From NCBI RefSeq assembly GCF_000020985.1, contig NC_011296.1, forward strand, positions 1,416,001-1,480,000: 64,000 nt of DNA, read 5' to 3'. Position numbers and translations under genes: made by a program. The notes under the pieces were generated by a model that was not told the origin of the DNA, searched no databases, and saw nothing but the letters and a program-made list of their open reading frames with translations. This DNA is from Thermodesulfovibrio yellowstonii DSM 11347. GTDB lineage: Bacteria; Nitrospirota; Thermodesulfovibrionia; Thermodesulfovibrionales; Thermodesulfovibrionaceae. Shown in pieces: positions 27,056 to 34,627 of this stretch (position 1 is the first letter of the stretch; each line of letters starts with the position of its first letter).

Positions 27056-27907
27056 TTAAATTATATTAAGTGCTGCTTGGGGAATTAATTTTATAATGTC
27101 TGAGATCTGAGTTGAAGGGTCTGGATTGGCAAGTTTACCAGCAATTCTGTTAATTTTTGAAGCAAATACGCATGCTGTCTGTATCTCGTAGCCAGAATCA
27201 ATTAAAGCAGATACAATACCTGTTATGCTGTCTCCTGTGCCTCCAATAGGCTCAAGTGCTTCTATAACAGGCTCTGATACCATATCTACAACTTCCCCTT
27301 TTTTTACGATGTAATCTGTTTTCCCTTTAACAAGAAGATATTCTGGCGCATTTTCATACTCATAAGCTCGCCTAATAAGTTCTTCAACTCTGCTTTCATC
27401 TTGGAGAAGAAAACCTCTTGTATAAAAAGGATGAGGTGCTTCTTCATCAGCCAGAAAAGCAAGCTCTCCGGTGTCTGGTGTAAAAAGGTTAAAATATTTA
27501 GCGTTTCCGCTCATCTTTGCTGCATACATAAAACCTGCATCAGCAATTAAAAAAGGATGTTTATGCAATTCCTCAATAACAAGCAAAATTTTATTACACC
27601 AGTCAGCATCAGGCATAAGATAGTGAAAGGTAAGTGTTTGAAATTCTCTTTGTCTTATATCCTTGATAAAATATTCATAAAGCTTCTTACTGCCTGTTCC
27701 TTTTCCGATGTCTCCTGCGAGATATACATAGGGATAATCTTTTTTTAAAACTTCAAAGATTTTACATGCAGAAGCAACAAGAGCTGGTGTTCCTCTTTGG
27801 ACTGGGACTCTTTTGCTATCAATAAATAAAAAATCGTTTTCTAACTTGGCTTTTCCGAAAGTAATGGGAAAATCTTCCTCTGGCACAGTTCCTATGATTG
27901 CAAGCAT
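27056..27907 (-). CDS. Ribokinase-fold protein of unknown substrate (NAD(P)HX dehydratase/sugar kinase-like)
   Basis: 283 residues. The C-terminal motif GGTGDSITGIVSALI resembles the anion-hole/catalytic Asp motif of ribokinase-like enzymes (GxGDxxxG), preceded by LLVKGKTDYIVKKGEVV as in YjeF-C/NnrD and PfkB proteins. FNLFTPDTGELAFLADEEAP matches the T-P-x-x-x-E segment of that fold. The normal N-terminal sugar site is not recognisable. The gene overlaps the DUF3343 gene by 16 bases and ends the minus-strand selenium-linked cluster, so a role in selenium or sulfur metabolism is possible but only inferred. Confidence 0.6.
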   Translation of the reverse strand: MLAIIGTVPEEDFPITFGKAKLENDFLFIDSKRVPVQRGTPALVASACKIFEVLKKDYPYVYLAGDIGKGTGSKKLYEYFIKDIRQREFQTLTFHYLMPDADWCNKILLVIEELHKHPFLIADAGFMYAAKMSGNAKYFNLFTPDTGELAFLADEEAPHPFYTRGFLLQDESRVEELIRRAYEYENAPEYLLVKGKTDYIVKKGEVVDMVSEPVIEALEPIGGTGDSITGIVSALIDSGYEIQTACVFASKINRIAGKLANPDPSTQISDIIKLIPQAALNII

Positions 27908-28434
27908 AATTCTTTTATTTTATCATAGGCTAACTGAAGAGCATATCCACATAAAGTATGCCCAATTTCATTGGGCTCTGGAACTTCATAAATATTTTTA
28001 CCAACTAACATGGCAGCTAAATAAGGAACATCCGGGCAACCACCACCTGAAACATTGACAATTGTCAAGCTGCCTTTATGAACAGTTATTTTCATATTAG
28101 CTGCCCTGACCATTATAAATCTTCCAAAATCTTTTATATGAAAAAGGTCAACAGGCTTTAAATTACCATCGTTTAAAGGCATATAATCAATCGGTGACAA
28201 TTCGTAATTTTTAAGAAGCTTTAAAATTCCTACGGTCTCAACGATTGGAAAATCTATTGCAAGGTCACAGCCTTTTCTTACATGTGGAGGTGGTCCAACA
28301 ACTTTAATCTCATATCCATGCTTTTTAAGAATGTTTTCTGCTCTTATTACCTCAGAGGTATTTTCAAAAATGAGAATTCCTCTATTATAGGAAAGTTTTT
28401 TATTATTTCTGAATAATTTTTTAAAAAATTTCAT
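27892..28434 (-). CDS. DUF3343 (putative Se/S carrier-like) protein
   Basis: 180 residues. The N-terminal part (about 18-90) matches the DUF3343/Se_S_carrier type: GILIFENTSEVIRAENILKK, then PPPHVRKGCDLAIDFP with the conserved Cys. The C-terminal part is an extension with VSGGGCPDVPYLAAMLVG and a second Cys in LCGYALQLAYD. DUF3343 proteins often occur with YedE and TusA/YedF genes in selenium-using bacteria. It lies about 40 bases after the TusA-like gene on the same strand. The function as a Se/S carrier is a family hypothesis. Confidence 0.75.
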   Translation of the reverse strand: MKFFKKLFRNNKKLSYNRGILIFENTSEVIRAENILKKHGYEIKVVGPPPHVRKGCDLAIDFPIVETVGILKLLKNYELSPIDYMPLNDGNLKPVDLFHIKDFGRFIMVRAANMKITVHKGSLTIVNVSGGGCPDVPYLAAMLVGKNIYEVPEPNEIGHTLCGYALQLAYDKIKELCLQS

Positions 28435-28475
28435 CTAATCCTGCCTGAATATTTGTCATTATAAATTGTTTCTTT

Positions 28476-28694
28476 TTAATCTTTGCTTATTTTAACCCTA
28501 TACCATGCCTCTTCCTGTTGAACTTCAACGATTTGCCAGCCCATTGATTGAGCTGCACGGGATACATTTTCTCTTGAAGTATCGGTATCAACAAGAATCT
28601 CTATCTCACCCTTACCAAGTTTTTTTATTGTTTCAAGAGTTAAAAGCACAGGCTCAGGACATGAAAGTCCTCTTGCGTCAACAATTTCAGCCAT
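28476..28694 (-). CDS. TusA/SirA-family sulfur (or selenium) carrier protein
   Basis: 72 residues. The family motif DARGLSCPEPVLLTL (about 5-19) has the persulfide-forming Cys in the CPxP context. The rest fits the small alpha-beta TusA fold. It lies two bases downstream of the YedE-type transporter gene, with GGAGGT before its ATG. Together with DUF3343 and YedE it fits the selenium-associated YedE-YedF type arrangement rather than tRNA thiolation, for which partner genes would be needed. Confidence 0.85.
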   Translation of the reverse strand: MAEIVDARGLSCPEPVLLTLETIKKLGKGEIEILVDTDTSRENVSRAAQSMGWQIVEVQQEEAWYRVKISKD

Positions 28695-28696
28695 TT

Positions 28697-29788
28697 TTAC
28701 CTCCTTCTCATTGTTAATCCAATAATTACACAGACTATTAACCCTATTATTGTTGCCACTGCCCCATTTGGACCTATACCAGCTGGTGAGCTCGCAAGAC
28801 CAAAGTTATGAGCAATTCCTGCACCGACAATCATACCAGATGCAAAAACAGCAGCATCTGCATCACCTTCTCCAGACATAAAAAGCTGTCTACCAGGACA
28901 ACCACCCGCCAGAGTGAATGCTAAACCCGCAAGTGTCATACCCAGAAAATTCCAGAGCTGCATTGTATGAGCAATTGGTTGTTTCTCAAATCCTGGATGA
29001 AATTGACCAAGTATTAGATTTGTTATCAATGCTGCTATAAAAAATGCTGCCACACCTGAAAATAAATGCCCTTGTTTGAAAAGTAAAAGGTCTCTGAAAG
29101 CTCCCATAGTGCAAAATCTGCTCCTTTGAGCAAGAACACCTATTAATAAACCCACAACAAGTGATATAAATAAAGGTGCATGCTGAGCCCCTGGTCCTTT
29201 TAAACTATAAAAAAGTAACATTCCCCTTCCTTCTCCTTCTGGTTGAGGATCAATAAATAGAAGAATAAGAAATCCGAGCATCAAAAGAGGAAAGGCAAGC
29301 CCTGCTGCCTTTGACGGAGCTGTTTGAGTTCTTCCCAGAGAGTAACCAGCCTTTAAAAATCTTGTTCCAACCCATATACCAAAAATAAGACCGAGCAAAC
29401 CAAAGATTGCATTTCCGTCTCCACCAGCAAGCCTAAGGAGAGTTCTCCATGGACAGCCCAAAAACACTAACGCACCTATCATTGCAAAAACACCTAAAAT
29501 GAATCTTATAAATGGTGCAGAGCCTCCGCGAGGTCTATATTCCTTAAATGCCAATGCAGACAAAAATGCTCCGAGCACAAACCCGAGTATTTCAGGTCTC
29601 ATATACTGAACAACTGCTGCTCTGTGAAGTCCCAATGAGCCAGCAATATCCCTTTCCATACAGGCAACACATATACCCATATTAGGTGGATTTCCAAGAT
29701 TCTGAAGCACAGGAGCAAGAACCCCAATAACTAAACCAACAAAAATAATACCTCCCCGCGTGGCAAGAAAATTTTTAAAACCCTCCAT
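28697..29788 (-). CDS. YedE-type selenium/sulfur membrane transporter
   Basis: 363 residues with about nine or ten membrane helices in two YeeE/YedE halves. Conserved cysteine loops are visible: GICVACMERDIAGSLGLHRA near 33-52, LGCPWRTLLRLAGGDGNA near 110-127, RFCTMGAFRDLLLF near 225-238 and GGCPGRQLFMSGEGDADA near 298-315. These are characteristic of the YedE family proposed to move selenium or thiosulfate-like species. It heads the minus-strand cluster with TusA-like and DUF3343 genes. A probable selenoprotein gene lies about 450 bases upstream on the opposite strand, which favours selenium over sulfur. Confidence 0.85.
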   Translation of the reverse strand: MEGFKNFLATRGGIIFVGLVIGVLAPVLQNLGNPPNMGICVACMERDIAGSLGLHRAAVVQYMRPEILGFVLGAFLSALAFKEYRPRGGSAPFIRFILGVFAMIGALVFLGCPWRTLLRLAGGDGNAIFGLLGLIFGIWVGTRFLKAGYSLGRTQTAPSKAAGLAFPLLMLGFLILLFIDPQPEGEGRGMLLFYSLKGPGAQHAPLFISLVVGLLIGVLAQRSRFCTMGAFRDLLLFKQGHLFSGVAAFFIAALITNLILGQFHPGFEKQPIAHTMQLWNFLGMTLAGLAFTLAGGCPGRQLFMSGEGDADAAVFASGMIVGAGIAHNFGLASSPAGIGPNGAVATIIGLIVCVIIGLTMRRR

Positions 29789-29889
29789 ACCCTCCTCCAG
29801 AATTTTTTGAATATTTTACTTAGATATCGCCAATATGTAAAATTGTTTTTTTCAATAAATGATTTAAACTTTCATAGATTTTCCCGATT

Positions 29890-30171
29890 GCCATTCCAAG
29901 CCTTTTCCCCTGTCATTCCGATAGCCGTTCCTTTTCTGTCATTGCAAACGGAGCATTCCTATCCTGCCATTCCGAGGCTGCGTAGGCAGTAGAGGAATCT
30001 CCTCAGATTTAAAATGAGGAGACCCCTCCTAACGCTCGGGGTGACAGAATAGGACTGTCATCCGAGCCTTTTATCTATCATTCCGAACGAAGTGAGGAAT
30101 CTCCTCCTTTTTTTCTGAAACAGCAAGAGAAATTCCTCGGCACATCACGCCCCCTGAATGACAGAAAGAAA
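29890..30171 (+). repeat. Dispersed intergenic repeat cluster, copy C (inverted modules)
   Basis: Between the yedE-type gene and the small gene at 30240 lie several modules of the same family as copies A and B, mostly in inverted orientation: CCATTCCGAGG, GAGGAATCTCC, GGAGACCCCTCC and CTCGGGGTGACAGAATA (best unit 29968-30050), then a further unit from 30061 to 30171. No open frame of note runs through it. Confidence 0.75.
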
Positions 30172-30201
30172 GTGAACAACCTTTCTGGAAAATTTCTAAA
30201 A

Positions 30202-30229
30202 TTGACAGTTTTTTTTGCTATTCTATAGA
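30202..30229 (+). promoter_or_regulatory. Promoter of the selenoprotein candidate
   Basis: A perfect -35 TTGACA (30202-30207) is followed after 16 bases by TATAGA (30224-30229). Transcription would begin near 30236, only a few bases before the ATG at 30240, so the message is nearly leaderless. This supports the small ORF being a real gene rather than a remnant. Confidence 0.65.
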
Positions 30230-30239
30230 ATTTAAAATT

Positions 30240-30431
30240 ATGCGAAAAAAAATTCTGAAAAATGCAAAATGTAAATATTGCAAAAACACAGTTTTAATAT
30301 TTTTTTATTGAAGTAGAGTTGTGCTCTGCTGTAGTGAATGCGGAGCAGAATTCAAAGTGTCTGAATATCTTGAGGATATTGATGAAGAAACATGGGAGAT
30401 TATTTCAAGACGTTCCTGTGACAGAACTTAG
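30240..30431 (+). CDS. Candidate selenoprotein, small dual-CXXC protein with in-frame TGA (Sec24)
   Basis: Read through the TGA at 30309-30311, the frame from ATG 30240 to TAG 30431 gives 63 residues. It has CKYC at 11-14, the TGA at codon 24, then CCSECG (30-35) with a second CxxC at 31-34, an acidic helix-like EYLEDIDEETWEIISRR, and a final Cys60 in SCDRT. Coding character and Cys pattern continue after the TGA. A SECIS-like hairpin lies directly downstream (30316-30353). From memory this matches a family named dual CXXC motif small (seleno)protein, where the TGA position is Cys or Sec; I cannot verify that here. Alternatives are a nonsense mutation or a 23-residue peptide. A selenium transport cluster lies next door. 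Confidence 0.72.
30316..30353 (+). promoter_or_regulatory. Bacterial SECIS-like stem-loop
   Basis: The upper stem pairs TGCTCTGC (30322-30329) with GCGGAGCA (30340-30347), eight pairs with one G-U. The lower stem pairs GAGTT (30316-30320) with AATTC (30349-30353) across a single G-G mismatch. The ten-base apical loop, TGTAGTGAAT, has G as its second base. The loop starts 18 bases after the TGA. Known bacterial SECIS elements have a G in the first two loop bases and a TGA-to-loop distance of about 16-37 bases, so both criteria are met. Confidence 0.7.
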
Positions 30432-30458
30432 GATACAGACAGTAGGAATCTCTCAAAG

Positions 30459-30725
30459 TTATCCCAAATAATTTTTCCCCACTTGAATAACCTTTAACTG
30501 CTCTGCAAGATTGTTCTTTTTTTCCTCAGCAAGTTCTCTAAGGTAATTAAGAAGAGCACCTATTGCCTGTAATTCTTCAAGATTAAGAGTTGACATATCT
30601 TCAACGCTTATCCCTGACAACATAGCAAGGGCTTCCTCAAAGCGATTTTCTTTAAGAGCAAGTTCTGCTTGTATGAGCAGGCTCCTTATCTTAGACTGCT
30701 CCTGCAAAGGTTCTCTTTGGTTCAT
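30459..30725 (-). CDS. Small helical protein downstream of fliS (possible flagellar chaperone)
   Basis: 88 residues, predicted almost wholly helical: ALKENRFEEALAMLSGISVEDMSTL followed by a long charged helix. There is no signal peptide or membrane segment. It overlaps the 3' end of fliS by 35 bases and is the last gene of the flagellin-flaG-fliD-fliS set. FliT- or FlgN-type chaperones are similarly small, helical and placed after fliS, so this is a reasonable guess. No diagnostic motif supports it. Confidence 0.6.
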   Translation of the reverse strand: MNQREPLQEQSKIRSLLIQAELALKENRFEEALAMLSGISVEDMSTLNLEELQAIGALLNYLRELAEEKKNNLAEQLKVIQVGKNYLG

Positions 30726-31116
30726 TCTGTTTTTCCTTTAACTGATTTCTTACATCTTCCCATGCTGATTTAATGTTATTCAGAATTTCTATAGATTTTG
30801 AAATAATTTCCGTATCGTTAAAAAGATTCGCCTTTACGAGCTCACCTGCAAGAGTTGTATATATGAGGCTTAGATTTTCTGCAATCTGTCCACCTCTTTG
30901 TTTATCAAGGATATCATTCAGATAATATAAAATATCAGTTGCTCTGCTTAGTTCTACAGCTTTTTTCTTAACAAGTTCTGGGTCATCAAGTCCTTTCATT
31001 ATTGAATCTTTAGCAATATTGAGAGAAACAATTGCCCTGTCATAGAGCATTGTTATCAACTCAACTCCATCTGCGCCCATAACTTTGCTCTGCAGATAGG
31101 AATCTACATAGGTCAT
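30691..31116 (-). CDS. fliS: Flagellar export chaperone FliS
   Basis: 141 residues with the FliS opening YLQSKVMGADGVELITMLYDRAIVSL, followed by the four-helix pattern and ATDILYYLNDILDKQRGGQIAENLSLIYT. FliS binds the C-terminus of flagellin in the cytoplasm and prevents premature polymerisation. It lies two bases downstream of fliD. The C-terminal tail is longer and more charged than in the shortest FliS proteins. Confidence 0.92.
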   Translation of the reverse strand: MTYVDSYLQSKVMGADGVELITMLYDRAIVSLNIAKDSIMKGLDDPELVKKKAVELSRATDILYYLNDILDKQRGGQIAENLSLIYTTLAGELVKANLFNDTEIISKSIEILNNIKSAWEDVRNQLKEKQNEPKRTFAGAV

Positions 31117-31118
31117 TT

Positions 31119-32441
31119 CTATTTACCTCCTGATGTCATTTTTGAAAGTGAAGTCATAAAATCTTCAAGCCTTGAACTGATTTGGTTCATCTCATTTATA
31201 AATGATTCAAGCTGAGCATATTCTTTACGAAGTTGTTCTTCATATTTGGTAAGATATTCCTGAAGATTTGTTATCTTATTATTAATATTTGTAATTTGGT
31301 TCTCGCCAATTTTTTTATAGGTATTTATAGCACCTGTCCAACCATTGAGTTGATTAGTAAAAGAGTCTTTTAAGGTTGTCAATATTTCATTCAATTTTTC
31401 AGGATTTGATGATTTAAGTGAACTCAATGTATCACTGTTTATAGAGATTGTTCCGTCTGTATCAGAATAGTTAATTAATCCTGCATTAATTAATGGATTA
31501 AGCATTCTTACCATACCTGTCTTAATCGTAGTAATTGTACTATCACCCTGAAACTGTGCTCCCTTGCCTGTCATTGAGTTTATCAGAGATATGATAGAAT
31601 TATAGTTTGATACAAAGCTATTGAGTGTACTGTCTATCTGGGAGTAATCCTCGCTTATGGTCACTGTCGCAGAACCTGTATCCTTTACAGTTATATCAAG
31701 TCCTGTTACGATATTGCTAAAAGTATTTGAGGCAGATGTAACAGGCGTGGTTGAACTACCAATAGTTAATGAAGCATTTTGAGCATTTTGAAGGGTTTCA
31801 AGGCTATTAAGCTCTGTGGGCAATCCGCTTGCTTCAATAACATAGGAAGAACTTGCTGTATCAGTCTCTTTGGTTGAATTTGAAGCATCTGATTCTGTTA
31901 AAAGCAGGCGATAACTTGTACCTGTATAGTAAATTGATGCTTTAATATCATTCTGTGCTGAATTTATACTGTTTACAAGGTCTTGGAGAGTCTGCCCTGC
32001 TGAGTAATTTACATCGTAAGTAACAAAGTTTGAATTGTCTTTCCAGTATTTAAGTGTTATTGTTCCAGAGGATGTAAATGTATCTGTAAGGGATGACATC
32101 CCATCTGTACTTGCTCTCATCTCTGTCTGAGCAAGTTTATTAACAGTAAGGCTCATTGTAAGATTTGGTGTATCAGAAGTTGCTGTTGCTGTAAGAACTG
32201 ATGTATTTGATGAAGTTGCTTTCTTTGTTGAGAAAATACTACTTATATTAAGATTAGTAAAAAAGCTCTGCATTCCATTGAGAGCACTGTAAAGATTAGT
32301 CAGGCTTGAAACTTTTGCCTGTGTTAAAGCTTTTTGCTGTGTAAGTTGCGTTAAAGGCTGTTGTTTTATCTTTAAAAGATTGCTTATTATGGTCTCTGTA
32401 TCTAATGCTCCAGTAAGTCCTGACACATAAAGATCAGCCAT
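31119..32441 (-). CDS. fliD: Flagellar filament cap protein FliD (hook-associated protein 2)
   Basis: 440 residues from ATG 32439-32441, preferred because GAGGAGG lies seven bases upstream; the frame opens two codons earlier at TTG. The N-terminal FliD domain begins DLYVSGLTGALDTETIISNLL. The C-terminal domain contains TLNSFVSNYNSIISLINSMT and a final coiled coil (about 380-425). The protein caps the growing filament and folds exported flagellin. The centre (about 100-300) is Ser/Thr-rich, as usual for surface-exposed FliD domains. Confidence 0.93.
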   Translation of the reverse strand: MADLYVSGLTGALDTETIISNLLKIKQQPLTQLTQQKALTQAKVSSLTNLYSALNGMQSFFTNLNISSIFSTKKATSSNTSVLTATATSDTPNLTMSLTVNKLAQTEMRASTDGMSSLTDTFTSSGTITLKYWKDNSNFVTYDVNYSAGQTLQDLVNSINSAQNDIKASIYYTGTSYRLLLTESDASNSTKETDTASSSYVIEASGLPTELNSLETLQNAQNASLTIGSSTTPVTSASNTFSNIVTGLDITVKDTGSATVTISEDYSQIDSTLNSFVSNYNSIISLINSMTGKGAQFQGDSTITTIKTGMVRMLNPLINAGLINYSDTDGTISINSDTLSSLKSSNPEKLNEILTTLKDSFTNQLNGWTGAINTYKKIGENQITNINNKITNLQEYLTKYEEQLRKEYAQLESFINEMNQISSRLEDFMTSLSKMTSGGK

Positions 32442-32443
32442 GA

Positions 32444-32836
32444 TCAAACCTCCTCATAATAAAAAACGCCCTTTAATTCTTCCATTCTTTTTAAAATATC
32501 AACAAGCCATTCTGGAGGAATCTGCCGAATTACTTCTTCTGTTCTCATATCAATAATCTTTGAAATAGGCATTTTTAGCTCTGCATCAATGTCTATTTTA
32601 AGATATTTTTCAAGCATGCTAAATTTATGTTTTATCTCATCCATTATTCTGTTAAGTTCTTCCTGAGACATTGTTATTTTTCCAAAATTATCTGAATTCT
32701 CTTGTAACAGATTTTTCTGATTGTTCAAATTACTTGAACTTTCTTTCTGGAGGGACTGAGGGTATATAATATCTGACTTAGCCTGTCTGTAAGGATTTAT
32801 CATTATAACTTCTTTTTCTATCCCGTCCAGCTTCAT
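32444..32836 (-). CDS. flaG: FlaG family protein
   Basis: 130 residues. The N-terminal half is polar and variable; the C-terminal half fits FlaG: LKIDIDAELKMPISKIIDMRTEEVIRQIPPEWLVDILKRM, including the IRQIPPE core. The first ATG is supported by AGGAG eight bases upstream. FlaG proteins modulate filament length. The gene sits between flagellin and fliD, a common place for it, and a stem-loop separates it from flagellin. Confidence 0.85.
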   Translation of the reverse strand: MKLDGIEKEVIMINPYRQAKSDIIYPQSLQKESSSNLNNQKNLLQENSDNFGKITMSQEELNRIMDEIKHKFSMLEKYLKIDIDAELKMPISKIIDMRTEEVIRQIPPEWLVDILKRMEELKGVFYYEEV

Positions 32837-32849
32837 TTTCTATTCTCCT

Positions 32850-32880
32850 AAAAAATTTTTGGGGAGGGTAGACCCTCCCC
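32850..32880 (-). terminator. Terminator/attenuator between flagellin and flaG
   Basis: On the minus strand an eight-base-pair perfect stem (GGGGAGGG pairing with CCCTCCCC, four-base loop, 32861-32880) is followed by AAAAA and then TTTTTT. It begins eight bases after the flagellin stop. Partial termination here would keep flagellin mRNA far above flaG-fliD-fliS mRNA. Confidence 0.75.
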
Positions 32881-32887
32881 TTTCTTA

Positions 32888-34423
32888 TTAACGAAGAAGC
32901 TGAAGCACAAGCTGAGGTAAGGCATTTGCCTGAGCAAGCATTGCAACACCTGCCTGCATTCTAATCTGCATTGTGGTAAATGTGCTCATTTCAGCTGCGA
33001 AGTCTGTGTTACGAATGACGTTTTCAGCTTCCTTTGTATTGTCATAAGATGTTTTTTGTCCATCATATATAGCCTGTAGGTTATTGATTACAGAACCAAT
33101 CTGAGTCCTGACCTTATCAACCTTCTTTATTGCAGTATTAACAATATCTATAGCCAACTCCGCTCCTGAATTATCTGTAACATCAATACTATAAAGATTA
33201 TAGAAATTTCCTGAACCAGTAGCTGCTACCCCGAGTCCTGCTGATGCAGTGCTTATTCCTGTAAAATCATAGTTATATGAGTCTGTTCCTGTTACTATAA
33301 GATTGCCGACTTTAACAGCGGAACCTGTATTACCAACTGCTACAGTACCTGTCGCACCCTGGAGAAACTGTGCCATATTAACAGCCACAGCACCTGTAGC
33401 AGATGCAATTTCAAGTCCTATAGTTTCACCTTCTGTTGTAAGAGCAAGCTTATTCCCTGAATTTGTTGCTGTTATATTGAGAGATTTTGTGGATGCCTGT
33501 GTATTAATCTGAGAAACTAACTCATCAAGAGTAAGGGTTTCTCCTGCAGCCACTGTAATAGAAATAGCACTTGCAGAAGCTGTAGATGAACCAACATAAA
33601 ATTTTATAGTAACCGCAGCTGTCCCTGAACTATTGTCAATATTACTCCATTCAGTAGTTGCTGTGCTGGTATTTACAGCTCTTGCTGAAATACCAACTCC
33701 CTGTAATGTAGCGTTATTGTTTATTGCATCTGCAATTGATTTTGCATCAACTGCTCCTGTTACACTTGAAAGCGCGCTATAATTCTTTAAATTAACTCCA
33801 GCAACTGTCACTGTATCAGAAGCAGAATTATACTGCCAGTCTCCAGCAATCAATGATGTATAGGCTGATGTAGCACTTGATGTAACCTGTCCACTTCCCT
33901 GAACAACAAATGCACCAATATTTGTTGCTTTTACATTGCCTATACTTGTTGTAATTGTCTGGTCTGCTCTTGCTCCGTAATGAATAACCTTGTTTGCGAA
34001 TGTTCCATCAAGAAGCTTAATTCCATTATATTCTGTGTCTGTCCCAAGTTTTTGAATTGCATCAACAAGATTTGCAATATCTCTCTGTAAAGCTGCACGG
34101 GCATTCGGGTCATTGATGTCATTTGCTGCAGATTGAGCTTTTGTGTAGATTGTCTGAAGTTTGTCAAAAATCTGTCCTACATTTGTTTCTGCAATCTGGA
34201 GAGCACTGATACCGGTCTGAATATTACGATTACCTTGGTCAAGTGCTGCTCCAACTGTTGCAAGCTGGTCTGCAATAAAAAGACCTGCTGCATCGTCAGC
34301 TGCTGAAAGAATTCTCTGCCCTGTTGAAATTCTTAAAAGGGACTTGTTCATTGCCTTCTCGTTTCTGAGAAGGGCTGTGTGTGTTGTTGCGGCTTCTGCG
34401 TTAAAATTAACTCTTAATGCCAT
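32888..34423 (-). CDS. Flagellin
   Basis: 511 residues. The N-terminal D0/D1 region (1-140) contains NKSLLRISTGQRILSAADDAAGLFIADQL and QTGISALQIAETNVGQIFDKLQ. The C-terminal D1/D0 region (about 425-511) contains KVDKVRTQIGSVINNLQAI and ends MLAQANALPQLVLQLLR. The middle (about 170-420) is a Ser/Thr/Ala-rich variable domain exposed on the filament surface. The ATG at 34421-34423 has GGAGGT eight bases upstream. A sigma-28-type promoter and a roughly 100-base structured leader precede it. It is the only flagellin in the window. Confidence 0.95.
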   Translation of the reverse strand: MALRVNFNAEAATTHTALLRNEKAMNKSLLRISTGQRILSAADDAAGLFIADQLATVGAALDQGNRNIQTGISALQIAETNVGQIFDKLQTIYTKAQSAANDINDPNARAALQRDIANLVDAIQKLGTDTEYNGIKLLDGTFANKVIHYGARADQTITTSIGNVKATNIGAFVVQGSGQVTSSATSAYTSLIAGDWQYNSASDTVTVAGVNLKNYSALSSVTGAVDAKSIADAINNNATLQGVGISARAVNTSTATTEWSNIDNSSGTAAVTIKFYVGSSTASASAISITVAAGETLTLDELVSQINTQASTKSLNITATNSGNKLALTTEGETIGLEIASATGAVAVNMAQFLQGATGTVAVGNTGSAVKVGNLIVTGTDSYNYDFTGISTASAGLGVAATGSGNFYNLYSIDVTDNSGAELAIDIVNTAIKKVDKVRTQIGSVINNLQAIYDGQKTSYDNTKEAENVIRNTDFAAEMSTFTTMQIRMQAGVAMLAQANALPQLVLQLLR

Positions 34424-34450
34424 GGTTTAAACCTCCATGTTTTTTATTAA

Positions 34451-34481
34451 GGATGCCTCCTGCATCCAGACAGCACTGGAT
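34451..34481 (-). promoter_or_regulatory. Flagellin mRNA leader with two mutually exclusive hairpins (CsrA-like site)
   Basis: On the minus strand, hairpin 1 pairs ATCCAG with CTGGAT (34464-34481, six-base loop). Hairpin 2 pairs GGATGC with GCATCC (34451-34467) and displays AGGAG in a five-base loop. They share 34464-34467, so only one can form. GGA in a hairpin loop upstream of a GGAGG ribosome site (34431-34436) is the classic CsrA target layout, as in the Bacillus hag leader. No csrA or fliW gene is visible here. Confidence 0.55.
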
Positions 34482-34530
34482 GAATATCTGGACTCTTTCA
34501 CCTCCTTCCCATCCTGCTGTCTTAATTATG

Positions 34531-34558
34531 TAAATCGGTGGATTCCATAAAAAGTTTA
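34531..34558 (-). promoter_or_regulatory. Sigma-28 (FliA)-type promoter for flagellin
   Basis: Read on the minus strand, TAAA (34555-34558) is followed after 15 bases by ACCGATTT, close to the FliA consensus TAAA-N15-GCCGATAA. Transcription would start near 34524, giving a leader of about 100 bases before the flagellin ATG. Confidence 0.7.
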
Positions 34559-34627
34559 GTGAAAAAAATCAGAGTTCAGGCAAATTGTTGATTTTATTGA
34601 GGCATTTGGAGAAACAACCCCCTATGA

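Noticed and set aside
23943-30171. Repeat clusters A-C as an insertion sequence or integrative element
   Set aside because: There is no transposase or integrase frame and no clear target-site duplication; only short palindromic modules are present.
32850-32880. The flagellin-flaG stem-loop as a terminator ending the whole flagellar operon
   Set aside because: flaG, fliD and fliS continue on the same strand without an obvious promoter, so partial termination is more likely.
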